From Podila epigama (Eukaryota; Mortierellomycota; Mortierellomycetes; Mortierellales; Mortierellaceae), in the NCBI GenBank assembly GCA_015679605.1, contig JAAAVE010000576.1:1-16627 (forward strand): a DNA stretch of 16,627 nt. Reading direction: 5' to 3'. The notes under the pieces were generated by a model. That model did no database searches. It saw only the letters and a list, made by a program, of their open reading frames with translations, and was not told where the DNA came from. Shown one piece after another: positions 1 to 9,276 of this stretch. The position numbers and the translations under genes were made by a program. Position 1 is the stretch's first letter. Each line of letters starts with the position of its first letter.

Positions 1-259
1 AAAAAAAAGGACTTGGACCATGCATTTCAGAGCTCAAGAGGCAACGTGGGTCATACCCTATCCCCCACCAACCCCCCTCCCCGCTCTCAATGCTCCCATG
101 AATATTGTAGTAGAGTCTTGCTCCCTTTGCATTTGCACAACAAAGAGCCAGAGCCTCACCTACCCTTCTCCCTCCCTACCCCTGCCTACCCTGCACGGAG
201 GAGCATGTATATCGTTTGATTCATACTTCGTTACTTGTTTTCTCGCTTGACTCGTTCTC

Positions 260-900
260 ATAACCTCTCTGATGGTATCTTGCATGGAGAAAGGGGGGAT
301 ATGTTCTCATTTCAGAACAAGAAAAGATCAGGGAGTATAGAAAACGAAGAGAGAATGAGAGAACGAAAAGAGGAGGTTGGGGATATGTGTGGAGATGACG
401 ACCCTAGAGGAAGAGTGAAAACGGTTGCAGTTGTAGAATTGGTTGCAGAAGGAGATGCAAACGCATATGCAGAGATGCAAGGTGGATGTAGGGAAAATAA
501 AAAATAAAAAAAAGCAAGGGTTGTCTTTTTAGCGTTAAGGTGTACGTATGCGTGTGTTTAAGAGAGAGGGATGTATGATGATATGGACGTGTGTGGGGAG
601 GGAAAAGGTCAAAAATGACGGATGGTGATACCCCTTCCGTTGGACGGTTCATCGAAGAGAGATGCAAGGAATGAAAGAAAGAGCAACAAGAGAAAAAAAT
701 GAGGAGAGGTGCCTTGCTAAAGGAGAGAAAGGATAGCGATGTAGGAGATAGATGAGACGGATGCAAAGTTGGGTAGAGTGGTCGTGGATGTGGAATGATG
801 TCGAGGGGTGTCGAAGGAGGTTGAAGGAGGTTGAAGGAGGTGGAGAACGGAAAGGTGGATGGAGAAGAAAGAGTTTTTTGTAACGAAAATGGAGATGGTT
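260..900 (-). promoter_or_regulatory. Long pyrimidine-rich (minus strand) tract, possible fungal promoter/leader
   Basis: Read on the minus strand, this stretch is strongly C+T biased and punctuated by short A-poor runs. It includes three copies of a 10-bp unit (GAAGGAGGTT on the plus strand, near 812-842). CT-rich stretches just upstream of start codons are common in fungi, and one occurs before the gene at 16206. No minus-strand gene start in the window can be tied to it, so its target, if any, would lie left of base 1. Confidence 0.25.
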
Positions 901-1340
901 AACAAACAAAAAGATAAAGACAAAGACGTCGTTTATATTCATCCTTCGTCACTCTTCTTTCTTCTTCCACTTCTTTCCTCGACTAGACTCCATTTTACAC
1001 TCATTCGAGCCCTAAAACACCAAAAGAAAAAAAGAAAACCCCCCTCCTCCATTTCCATACGGACACATTGTACTACATTCATCCAAAGCAAACCCCATTC
1101 ACTCCAGATCCAGAAAGAAGAGAGGGGGGTCCAAGTAAGGCCGGACAAGCACGAGCACACACCAAAAGTGAGCCAGGAGTGTTAATGTGTTATGAACGTA
1201 GCACAATGGTCCGTACAAATGCACCCTTTGGAATGACTAAGTGAAGGGAAATGCGCGTGGTGAAGTCATCACAAATGAACCTGCCTGAACCGTGCGTCAG
1301 TCCTTGAAATGAACAACTCTGTCCTGTTCTGTTTGCTGTC

Positions 1341-1388
1341 TGTCACTCTGTTGCTTTGTCGCTCTGTCGCTCTGTCACTCTGTCACTC
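1341..1388. repeat. 8-bp minisatellite, six copies
   Basis: Six head-to-tail copies of an 8-bp unit, consensus TGTCRCTC (variants TGTTGCTT, TGTCGCTC, TGTCACTC), fill 48 bases without an indel. It is followed at about 1419-1447 by a CA-rich tract (ACACACAAAC type) and at 1593-1630 by a CT dinucleotide tract. Confidence 0.85.
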
Positions 1389-1592
1389 CCTTGCCAACCC
1401 TCATGCTCTCTTGACAGAGACACACAAACACACAAACACACACAAACATTCATATACTGTATACATGTACTGCCTCTCTCCCTCTCTGTCTTTCTGCCTC
1501 CTGGATTGCTCTTGCGCATATTGGACCCATGCCGAGTGTCGATCGCTTTGTTTCGTCTTTTGAGCTGTATTCATTCAGCATCATTGTTATTA

Positions 1593-1593
1593 C

Positions 1594-1630
<37 letters not shown>
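1593..1630. repeat. (CT)n microsatellite
   Basis: A nearly pure CT dinucleotide run with one TTT interruption near 1617-1619. It is followed by a T-rich stretch ending in TTGTAG at about 1658. The whole resembles an intron 3' end, but no matching exon could be found. Confidence 0.85.
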
Positions 1631-1969
1631 ATATATCCTTTTTCTATTTCCATTGTAGGAAAGCGTTCCATTCCCTGACAATATGCATGTCGATCATACG
1701 TCAAAAAGAATGTAAATACCTCTGTATACATGTCCTGGAACTGGGTAGAGCATCCTTATTTGGGTGCATGGATATGGCTATGTCATTGAACATGACTTTG
1801 TCAAGATGGAGTACAGTAGGCCAATCCGTTTCGCAATGTCGGGTTTTATTATTTTTCTCCCTGTACCAACTTGACGCGTGCAGAGTTGTCCTTTTATACC
1901 TTTCAATGAAATGACATAGTGTCGAACGAAACCTACTCAAGATACACTCTTTGGACTGGCCGAGCTGGA

Positions 1970-1989
1970 TTTTTTTTTTTTTTTTTTTT
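1970..1989. repeat. T20 homopolymer
   Basis: An uninterrupted run of 20 T on the plus strand in the gene-free region. Similar runs lie at 2291-2304 (T14), 3538-3552 (A15), 3972-3985 (T14), 4333-4347 (T15) and 4549-4564 (A16). Confidence 0.9.
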
Positions 1990-2640
1990 ACAAACGGTTT
2001 GATTGAGTCAATTGCCTATGACTCTGACTGAAGTGACAAAGAAGAAAAGTGCAAGCACGCACATGCCTCCTTTAGATCAAGTTCATCGGGCAAGAAAAAA
2101 AAGGGCCAAATGGCGAACGAGGAGTTGCAAAATAAACATTAAAACAAAAAGAAATCATGGTTTCCCAAAATGGAAACGGTAAATGAGCAAAAAAAAAATA
2201 AAAAAAAAAAAGGTTTGTGTTCTTTTGGACCTGAGATTGAGGGGCGATGAGATTGTGGATGGAAGCTTATGCACGTTGAGCTCATTGTGCTTTTTTTTTT
2301 TTTTGTGTTGTCAATTCTCTCCTTTTCTTATTGTTTACATTGAGTTTTTTGTTTTTTGAGCGGAGATGTTTGTCAATTGGTCCGCACTCTGCATCTGCAG
2401 AGAATAACAAGAATGACACAACAAAAGGGGTGGACGGCGTTCAACAACACCAACACCAACAAAAAAAAGGGTGAAGGGCCAATGCACATTCTCCCATTCC
2501 ACAACCCTAATTGGTTCAATGAATTCAATATCAACGAAGAACGTGGTCTGGATCGTCCATCTTGCCATATATTATTATTATCTCAAGCTCCCATCAACAT
2601 ACTTCTCATACAGGCTGGCTACTTACTAATCGGAGACAGA

Positions 2641-2740
2641 TGTCCTTCTTCACACATCCTCATACTCATCCTCATCTTCATCTTCATCCCCAAAACAAGA
2701 CATGATGACAAGACATGACAAGACAAGATAAGACAGGACG
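2641..2740. repeat. CATCTT-type and GACAAGA-type simple repeats
   Basis: An irregular CTCATC/TTCATC hexamer run at about 2655-2690 is followed by an irregular GACAA/GACAT run at about 2699-2739. The GACAA unit recurs as a perfect array at 9216-9245 and in degenerate form near 15500-15525. Confidence 0.6.
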
Positions 2741-3018
2741 AGGTCATCAAGCAATTGCAAACAAAACATAAGATGACAAGAAAAAACTCTTCCCCACAAT
2801 CAAGCCAGGTTTATCCGAGCAGGGTTATTCATCTGGTTTATCAGTTTCTTAGATCCATGATGTTGATTGATGAGACCCCGAGATGGTTTTTGCTTCACGG
2901 TCACCCCTCACCCCGTCCTCTGTTTAGGCTTTCACGGCAATGACGAATGATGCAAGGAAACACAGCAAAAAAACTGAGACATTTGTGTCATACTTCAAGG
3001 GTGGTCCGGGCCCAAGGT

Positions 3019-3034
3019 ACCATGGTACCATGGT
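3019..3034. repeat. Perfect 16-bp palindrome ACCATGGTACCATGGT
   Basis: The 16-mer equals its own reverse complement and contains two CCATGG sites flanking GGTACC. A further GGTAC copy on each side extends partial symmetry to about 3016-3039. It could form a small cruciform or bind a dimeric protein. No function can be assigned from the sequence. Confidence 0.8.
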
Positions 3035-3725
3035 GGTACGGATGAACAATTTGAAAAAAAAAGGATACATTCCCAGCAGCAACAACAAGAAGGAGTGAGA
3101 AGGAGTGAGAACATATCTCATTCTCCGATCCAATCAAACATGATATGAACGACTGATTAAGGTACGGCCGCTTTTTCAATTGAGTCCTTTTTTTTTTCTT
3201 TTCGTATGTTCAAATATAACTTTCTTTTTCCCATGGTATTTTGGAGTTGAGGTTGAATTTTTACAATACATGCTTGTACATCTTTTCACAATTCAACAAC
3301 AACAACAACAACAAAAAAAGTTCAGACTCCACGCTTCATTTAACATTCAGCACCGACCAATTCTTTTTTATCTTTTTGTGACTTTGCGTTGAATAAATCT
3401 TATATGGGCAATGATGCAATAGGCAATAAACCGGTCATGACTCCTTCTTTAAAAAAAAAGTAGGAGCAGACAAACAACTTGCTCAAAGAGAGTTATGATT
3501 AAAGTGGAGTTATTTTTCTCTTTCTTTGCTGAGGCCCAAAAAAAAAAAAAAATCAACAAAAGACATACACTTCCCACGAAGATTGTTTGCCCACGAAACA
3601 TACCCAAGAAACATATGCACCCTTTCAAAAAGGGTCGTGTACACCGGCCAGACACATCATTGGCTACTCAACCGTGAGAAGAGGACAAAGTGGAAAAAAC
3701 TTATCCTATCATCACTTACTTTTGC

Positions 3726-3730
<5 letters not shown>

Positions 3731-3756
<26 letters not shown>
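3731..3756. repeat. (GTTTT)n microsatellite
   Basis: Four perfect GTTTT units followed by one GTTTTT, preceded by T-rich sequence. It is immediately followed by the 8-bp GACAGGTT array. Confidence 0.85.
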
Positions 3757-3780
3757 ATTTGTTTTCCAAGTTTCCTGGTT

Positions 3781-3812
3781 GACAGGTTGACAGGTTGACA
3801 GGTTGACAGGTT
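3781..3812. repeat. 8-bp minisatellite GACAGGTT, four perfect copies
   Basis: Four perfect tandem copies of GACAGGTT occupy 32 bases. The flank at 3813-3850 keeps degenerate relatives (CCTGAACAGG, CTGCCAGGTT) that also form short inverted CCTG/CAGG pairs, so the array has probably decayed on its right side. Confidence 0.9.
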
Positions 3813-4723
3813 GGCTGACTACCTGAACAGGCTGCCAGGTTAGCTGGCCACTTTGTCGATGTACTCCTTATCCTCCTCCTCATCTTCCTACCTGTAGAGC
3901 ATACATACATATTCTTGATGCCTTTTCCCATGCCAGCCTAGACAGTGACAGGAATGTTGACGGGGTCAGAATTTTTTTTTTTTTTATCGTCCTTGGTGTA
4001 CAACATGATGACCCTGAACGTCCATTTCCTACTTTGACCCGGTCTTTTTCCCGTCGGCCCTTTTGTTTCTTTTTTAATCTCTCTTTCTCTCTCTCTCTCT
4101 TTGTGTAATATTGATGTGGGGCGGAAAATGATGGACATCCCTGATAGAACGAACGCATTCCCTTTTTTAATTCTGCGGACAAAAAAAAAACCACAAAACA
4201 CAAAGAAAAAAATGGGTCACTGGGGTCGTCGGCTTTTCAAAAATACCTTGCTACATTATGTACCATGCAGTTTGTACCTTTTATTTTGGAGAAGGAATGT
4301 ACAGCCACTTGACGTTACTTAACGCGCCTTTATTTTTTTTTTTTTTTATTTTTCTGCACCCACCTCACCTTTTGTGCATGTTTTCTTTTTTCTTCTTGCC
4401 CTTACGACAACAACAATGGCGTGTTGAGTGCTAGTGTATCTCCCCGTTCATACTTTGGTAGTTTTGTCATTGTATCTGGCGTTCATAATTCCCTCACCTA
4501 TCTTGCCCCCAAGTCGCGCATGATCACTATCAAGGAGACAAAACGCGTAAAAAAAAAAAAAAAATATCGCCCAATGGAGTTGCTGTATAATGCTTTTGGG
4601 TATCTTGTTTGTATTTCTAGGTCATTCAATAAATATGTTTACAGATATATGGGTTTAAAAAGCCGTGATCTCCCTGTCTCTCTTTCTCTTTCTCTTTTCT
4701 TCGAACTGTTCCTGTTTTTTGTC

Positions 4724-6946
4724 TTAATGATGACCAAGATGTCCTCCATGGGTGTTATCTATTTCTTTGCGGTCCAAATCCCCATGACGGTCCAGGAACT
4801 TGAGACGGACAGCCAAGAGAAAACCACAAAATCCACATGATGCAAAAAAGATTTCGACATAAGTGTAGACTGTCGGATCTATTGTCATCAACCTTGCCAC
4901 AATCATGGGGAAAACTGTGAACGCCATGTTCATGGCTGACGTTGAAATACCACTATTAGGAATTGGTAAAATGAAGTTGAAGAAGGATAAAGGAAATTGA
5001 GAAAAGACAAAAAAAAAAGTGCAAAAAATAGTCGTTGCGGTGATTCCACCCAAAGAACTCAAAGACACTCGTATCTTACTATGCCGTTGCAATCTGATGA
5101 CTCTGGACCAAGACAGGGATAGCACTTGTGATAGTCGCACCGATAGCTGAAGCAACACCCAAGGTCATCAGCGCAGGTACGGGACTTGGGATCCGCCATA
5201 TTCCCAAGGCCGTATGTGAGAACCCTACAATGAGGCCACATAGCATGAATAGCCATGACTTTTGGCCATAGTGGTCCACAAAGTAACCCACTGGTAGAAC
5301 CAGCACTGCTGATAGCAGATCAGGCACCGTCATAATCTGGGCAGCTACAAAGGTATAGGCAAGTTGAGGTATGTATGTATATGTGCGTGTAAGTGTGTGT
5401 TGAATCATATGAGCATGTCTGCCATCTTACAAGAAAGATCCATGGGAAACCCTGTTCGCATTTTACCTCGCTGTGGGTCATAATTATAAAAAGTGGCCAG
5501 GAATCCTGCATGGATAGAATTAAAGGGGACTTGGACACCGACCAACAGAAGAGTCATCAAGAACAACATCCAAAAAGACTGCGAATAATCAAGCATACTC
5601 TTGAGGACACCAAGGCATCCTCTCCCTATCGAGGGACGCCGCGGTGGCTCGTCAACTACGTGATGATGCAACAGAGACGTTGAACCGCGGTGGGTGGTGA
5701 CTGGCAGATGGTCTGATTCGCTGTCGGTACTGTCATTGCTTGGTCGACCGTGGCGATGGCGTTGTTGTTCACCAGCGCTCGATTCTGTTAGAGCGCCCAT
5801 ACCAGGTGGTAGCCGCTCGTCCCCGTGTTCCCTTAGATTGTCCATGCTAATCACCTCGGCTTTGGGCATGCTGGCCATGTGTGAATTGGTGGGAGAAAGT
5901 GTGGGTGGATCATACTTTGCAAAATGCACTACAGAGTCAGTGGGATCGTCGCTGTTGGAGGTGGGGAGTCGAGAAAAGTAAGGCTCGGAGAGAGCGGGAG
6001 TGGGTATTGTTGCGAATCTCGATCCGTACTTTCTATCGAGCGTCACGAGCAGGCACGTCGTCATGAAAGAAAGTACGCACGACACAAACCCTCCCCAGAA
6101 AGCTGTTGGGACAGAGGTCAATTTCCAGATGGCTGGCGTCAAAAGGTCATTGAGGACGCTTCCTAGACGCGCAACGCTGTAAAAAGAAAGGAGCAGAGTG
6201 ATGCATATTGTGAGTGAGAGTTCATGTTCGTGCATGGGTGATATGTGACATGCCCGGTTGTGTTCATGTCGATTTCATTTCTTTGGGTTATTGCATGTTG
6301 GGACGCTGTACAAGAGTTTAGATGATGTTTGTTACCACAGATTGATACCAAGGGCCATTGCCAGCTCCTTGCCTCGAAAGTATTTGACAGTAATGGCCGA
6401 TTGGGTGACGGCGAGGGTCTCGCCTGCACCAAAAATGACACGTCCTAGGATCATGGAGGGGACATGCTTGCTCTGTACGCCGAGACAGACAATGAGATGA
6501 CCAAATGCTACGGTGGCAGAGAGCCAGAGGAGGAGCTTGCGATGACCAAAGCGATCTACAGCATAGCCTCCGAACCAAGGCAGGACAATATTAGGGAGTG
6601 AATAGGCTGTGTAGAGGATGTTGATAAAATAGGCGTAGGTATCGTCGGACATGCCCAAGTGTTCTTGCAGTGGCTGGTTCAATGCGGCAGGGTTGTCAAA
6701 AGCATAATAATTGCCAAACATGACGAAGCAAGCAGTTGCTAGCATCGCCCAGCGGACATGGCCACTTCCACCGCGAGTCGGGGATGTAGGTGATATGGGC
6801 GATGTGAGTGAACGGTCAGTCAATGTGTCAACGGGCTTTGACGAGTGATCGCCAGTAGAGACATCAAAGACGATGGTATTATGGCCAGCGTGAGCGGGAG
6901 TTGAGGTGATTGAAGGGGGAGTGAACGATTCCTTGTCGTTGGTCAT
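4724..6946 (-). CDS. MFSD1: MFSD1-like major facilitator transporter (4 exons, 604 aa)
   Basis: Exons, in transcript order: 6946-6336, 6176-5467, 5344-5080 and 4952-4724. Introns are 159, 122 and 127 nt, all GT-AG, with phases 2, 1 and 2 that join without a frame break. The join at 5080/4952 restores ATAYGISTSAMN, typical of this family's late helices. Residues 1-63 are a Ser/Thr/Pro-rich tail. About residue 64 onward, the first helix reads into YYAFDNPAAL, close to the MFSD1 signature YDNPAAL; GGYAVDRFG, GRVIFGAGETLAV and FRGKELAMALG follow. A roughly 150-residue hydrophilic loop (252-403) separates helices 6 and 7, which makes the protein longer than animal MFSD1 (about 465 aa). Animal MFSD1 is a lysosomal dipeptide uniporter. 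A vacuolar dipeptide or solute transporter is therefore likely, but substrate and location are inferred. The start codon context is weak (C at -3). Confidence 0.9.
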
Positions 6947-7388
6947 CAGATATTAATGACGCTGTGTTGTTTGACTTGTTGGTTTGTGTTGTTGTCTGTG
7001 CTGTTGTTTGTTGTGTCAAGTAGGGAATGCAACGAAAGAACAAAAAAGGATGGTTGGAATGTAATGGTTAGAACAAGATTAGGTAGGGACTGGGATGATG
7101 CTTGAAGGAATGCTTTGGATGGACAGATAGTGTCTAGCAGTTCCCAAAAAATGAAGATGCGTTTGAATGTTGTTTATATTATGCGTGCATGGAGCATGAA
7201 TGAGATGAATGAGATGAGGAGAGTGAGTGAAGAAAGAATAATGAATGGTTGAAAGAAAAAAAGGTTTAAATAAAACAAGGGTCAATTTTATGCTGTGCCA
7301 TGCTTATCTGTCCCAAATCCATCCCAAATTATTGCATCCAAAGCCATTATTTCCATCTTACTGCTTGAGAGGATATAAATAAAAAAAT
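6947..7388 (-). promoter_or_regulatory. Upstream region of the MFSD1-like gene with CAA-rich leader
   Basis: On the minus strand, the 70 bases before the transporter start are rich in CAA/ACA and poor in G, a pattern of unstructured fungal 5' leaders. The rest is the 3' flank of the upstream minus-strand gene (stop at 7389-7391) and holds no other gene. No clear TATA element was seen close to the start. Confidence 0.4.
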
Positions 7389-8843
7389 CTACGTCGCCTT
7401 GATCTTTTTCATGTTGGACTTTGGCACGGGTGGATCCTCTTCTGAGCCTGGATGGTCCCAAGACCGTGGAGCCAATGCCACTGGAAGCACCCTATTCTCG
7501 CGTCAAGTGTTGTTGTTGTTTATTCCCACCTCAACATGTTAGTCTTTACTCAGGCAATCACATAACATGCAACAACAAAAAAAAAAAAGATGCAACACTC
7601 CTTTACCATGTCGCCGATAAGACAACTCCCTTGCCAAGATCCTCAGCCTTGATAAGCGCCCATTGAAAGCCAACCCATGCCGAAATAATACGCGACAGGG
7701 GTACCAAGGCTGCCAGCGCAGGAATGCCTGTCACTGCTCCGCTCAGAAATCCAAAAAAAATCTGGCTCGTGTTCGAAACGCGTTGCAATTTGTTCATGCA
7801 TTTGTGCGGTACGTAAATCTCATACCCCCACCAGTACGTGTACGCGCTAATCATGTACGTCGGCGGGGACTTGCTCAAGGCAGCCAACTGCTTTTTGATC
7901 GAATTAATCGTCTCCACAAGTGTTCCCTTGTCCGGAGTGGTCGTCGTCACACTCTTGGTCGTCTCTGTTGTTGTTGTCTTTGTCAATGTACCCTTGCCTT
8001 CCTTATTTTTGTCCTCCGTCGTGGTCGCTGGTGTCGTCTCTGACCCCTGTTCTGGGGGTGCGGTGGTGGTGGTGGTAGGTGTAGTCTCACTCTTCGTCGT
8101 CTCTTTCTCATCCTTATCGGGCGTAGCCGTTATTGTTGTAACAGTCGTTGTCGTGGTGGTGGTTGTGGTTGTCTTGGCGAGCGATGCAATGTTTTCTGTA
8201 GAGTCAGAATCAGTAGTTGTCGTCGAGGCAGCCGAGGCAAAGCCAGAGAGGAGAGATGAGAATGAGATGGCCCACCAAGACGAAGGCGCCTTGACCACCT
8301 CGTCCGCTGACTCTTGTGTCTCTGTTGGTGCTGGTGTTGGTATTGCTGGTACTACCGTTGTTGATGTTCCTGCAGGGAGTGAGGTCGACTCCTTCCCGTC
8401 CTGGTCAACATTGGGCAAAGGTGTATCCCGGTGGTGACTCTCCTCGCGGTTGTGGACGGTCGTGAACTCGACCACAGTTGGGTCTGGCATAGCCTTCAAG
8501 ATTGTAATGAGTTCGTTTACTTGTGCAGGCTTTGCTTTCTGAAGTGCCTTGACGGCCTGTTTCTTTTGGAAGCTATCCACATGAATCTCATGGTTGGAAC
8601 CTTTTGATTTCAAAGAAGAAGTTCAGTCTATGAATAACTATCATTTCATTTTTTTTCTTTCTTGGTTTCCTACAGCTTCCTTCCTTGCTTTACCAAGAAA
8701 AAAAAAAAAAAAAAAAAAAAAGGATTCTTCTTTTTACCAGTAATGAGATCTCGAATTGTATGGGCGAGTCCAATATTGCGGACTTCATCTTCAACCTGCT
8801 TCTGACTGTCAGACAGAAACAGTCTGCGTACGTTCAACTTCAT
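7389..8843 (-). CDS. Uncharacterised protein with Thr-rich middle and hydrophobic C-terminal domain (3 exons, 400 aa)
   Basis: I do not recognise this family with confidence. Exons: 8843-8738, 8600-7607 and 7491-7389; introns of 137 and 115 nt, phases 1 and 2, both GT-AG. Intron 2 has a GACTAAC branch site. Splicing it replaces an immediate stop with a 33-residue tail ending in KKIKAT. Residues 1-80 are charged and probably helical. Residues 162-260 are Thr-rich low complexity, including ten consecutive Thr at 179-188. Residues 262-400 look like the conserved core: aromatic YTYWWGYEIYVP at about 288-299, then hydrophobic segments at 316-352 and 361-375, suggesting membrane association. An upstream ATG at 8987 is in frame. 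It could add 48 residues directly, or 10 through a possible intron at 8962-8849 (GT donor, CTTAC branch, TAG acceptor). The N-terminus is therefore unsettled. Confidence 0.75.
8698..8721 (-). repeat. Poly-T (sense strand) run of 24 inside an intron
   Basis: A 24-base A run on the plus strand, hence U24 in the minus-strand transcript. It begins 16 nt after the GTAAAA donor of intron 1 (8737-8601) of the Thr-rich protein gene. It is the longest homopolymer in the window. Confidence 0.9.
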
Positions 8844-9114
8844 TAATACTACTTTTTTTTTTCTTTTTGAGGTAAGGATGTTTGTAAGGAGAGGTGGAGT
8901 GTAAAAGTGACAAATGTGAGAGAAAAAGAGAAGAGAAGAGGTGTGTATGTGTTTTTGGATACTATCCAACGTGCGTATGGACGACATGTCATGGTCAAAA
9001 AGTCATATTGTTGGACCTGACTTTTTTGTTTGTCTTTTTCGAAAAAAAAAGGGGGACAAAGGTGACATGGTGAACATTGTGTTGTAAAACGTGACCCTTG
9101 GAAAAAGGAGTGTG

Positions 9115-9131
9115 GGCACGTGCCACGTGGC
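9115..9131. promoter_or_regulatory. Interlocked pair of CACGTG E-box palindromes
   Basis: GGCACGTGCC (9115-9124) and GCCACGTGGC (9122-9131) are each perfect 10-bp palindromes and share three bases, so the two CACGTG cores (9117-9122 and 9124-9129) are 7 bp apart. CACGTG is the known site of bHLH factors (Cbf1, Pho4, SREBP, USF/Myc types). The pair lies about 150 bp from the F-box ATG and about 270 bp from the nearer annotated minus-strand ATG. Binding is inferred from the motif only. Confidence 0.5.
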
Positions 9132-9215
9132 ACCCTGAGCACAAGCCACCATCTCCATTGAAGAGTGTGAGATGGTTTATGCCAGGATAAAAAAGTCTTC
9201 ACACTCATAGAGGCT

Positions 9216-9245
9216 GACAAGACAAGACAAGACAAGACAAGACAA
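9216..9245 (+). repeat. (GACAA)6 array in the F-box gene leader
   Basis: Six perfect pentamer copies lie 31 bp before the F-box start codon and are probably transcribed as part of its 5' leader. The same unit appears degenerately at about 2699-2739 and 15500-15525. Confidence 0.85.
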
Positions 9246-9276
9246 AACCGCACAAAAACAAGAAAAAAAAAAAGCC

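Larger units (their letters stand above)
1..4723. other. Gene-free, repeat-rich intergenic region
   Basis: No open frame here has the composition, splice structure or motifs of a real protein. The frames present translate low-complexity tracts (poly-K, poly-F, SLSLSL, TQTHKHT). I saw no tRNA, 5S, U6 or convincing snoRNA signature on either strand. What it does hold: a purine-rich plus strand from about 260 to 900, several minisatellites and microsatellites, many A/T homopolymers, and the 3' flank of the transporter gene at its right end (about 4300-4723). The pyrimidine-rich minus strand at 250-900 resembles the CT-rich leaders of fungal genes, so it may be the promoter or leader of a minus-strand gene lying left of the window. 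That is an inference. Confidence 0.6.
8844..9276. promoter_or_regulatory. Divergent promoter between the Thr-rich protein gene (-) and the F-box gene (+)
   Basis: These 433 bases separate two start codons that point away from each other, so they must hold both promoters unless one transcript starts further out. Visible elements are the double CACGTG palindrome at 9115-9131, a GACAA array at 9216-9245 in the likely F-box leader, and an A-rich run just before the F-box ATG. Part of the left side may be coding or intronic for the minus gene if its alternative start at 8987 is used. Confidence 0.6.

Noticed and set aside
404-766. A 120-residue minus-strand open frame
   Set aside because: Composition is Ser/Leu/Phe/His low complexity from a CT-rich tract, with no motif, splice support or domain.
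1593-1662. Intron-like 3' end (CT run, T-rich stretch, TTGTAG)
   Set aside because: No credible donor, branch site or coding exon on either side; a microsatellite beside TAG can arise by chance.
2865-2980. Possible C/D box snoRNA (TGATGA-like and CTGA boxes)
   Set aside because: The C box has a pyrimidine where a purine is needed, and there is no terminal stem. A similar pair near 4003-4145 is too far apart.
4953-5158. Apparent coding continuation VSLSSLGGITAT in the transporter gene
   Set aside because: It lies in intron 3. It cannot be joined in frame to exon 3, whereas splicing 5080 to 4952 restores the family sequence ATAYGISTSAMN.
7838-8437. A 199-residue plus-strand open frame rich in Val
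   Set aside because: It is the antisense shadow of the ACN threonine codons of the minus-strand gene (GGT/GTN on the other strand). It has no promoter or domain of its own.
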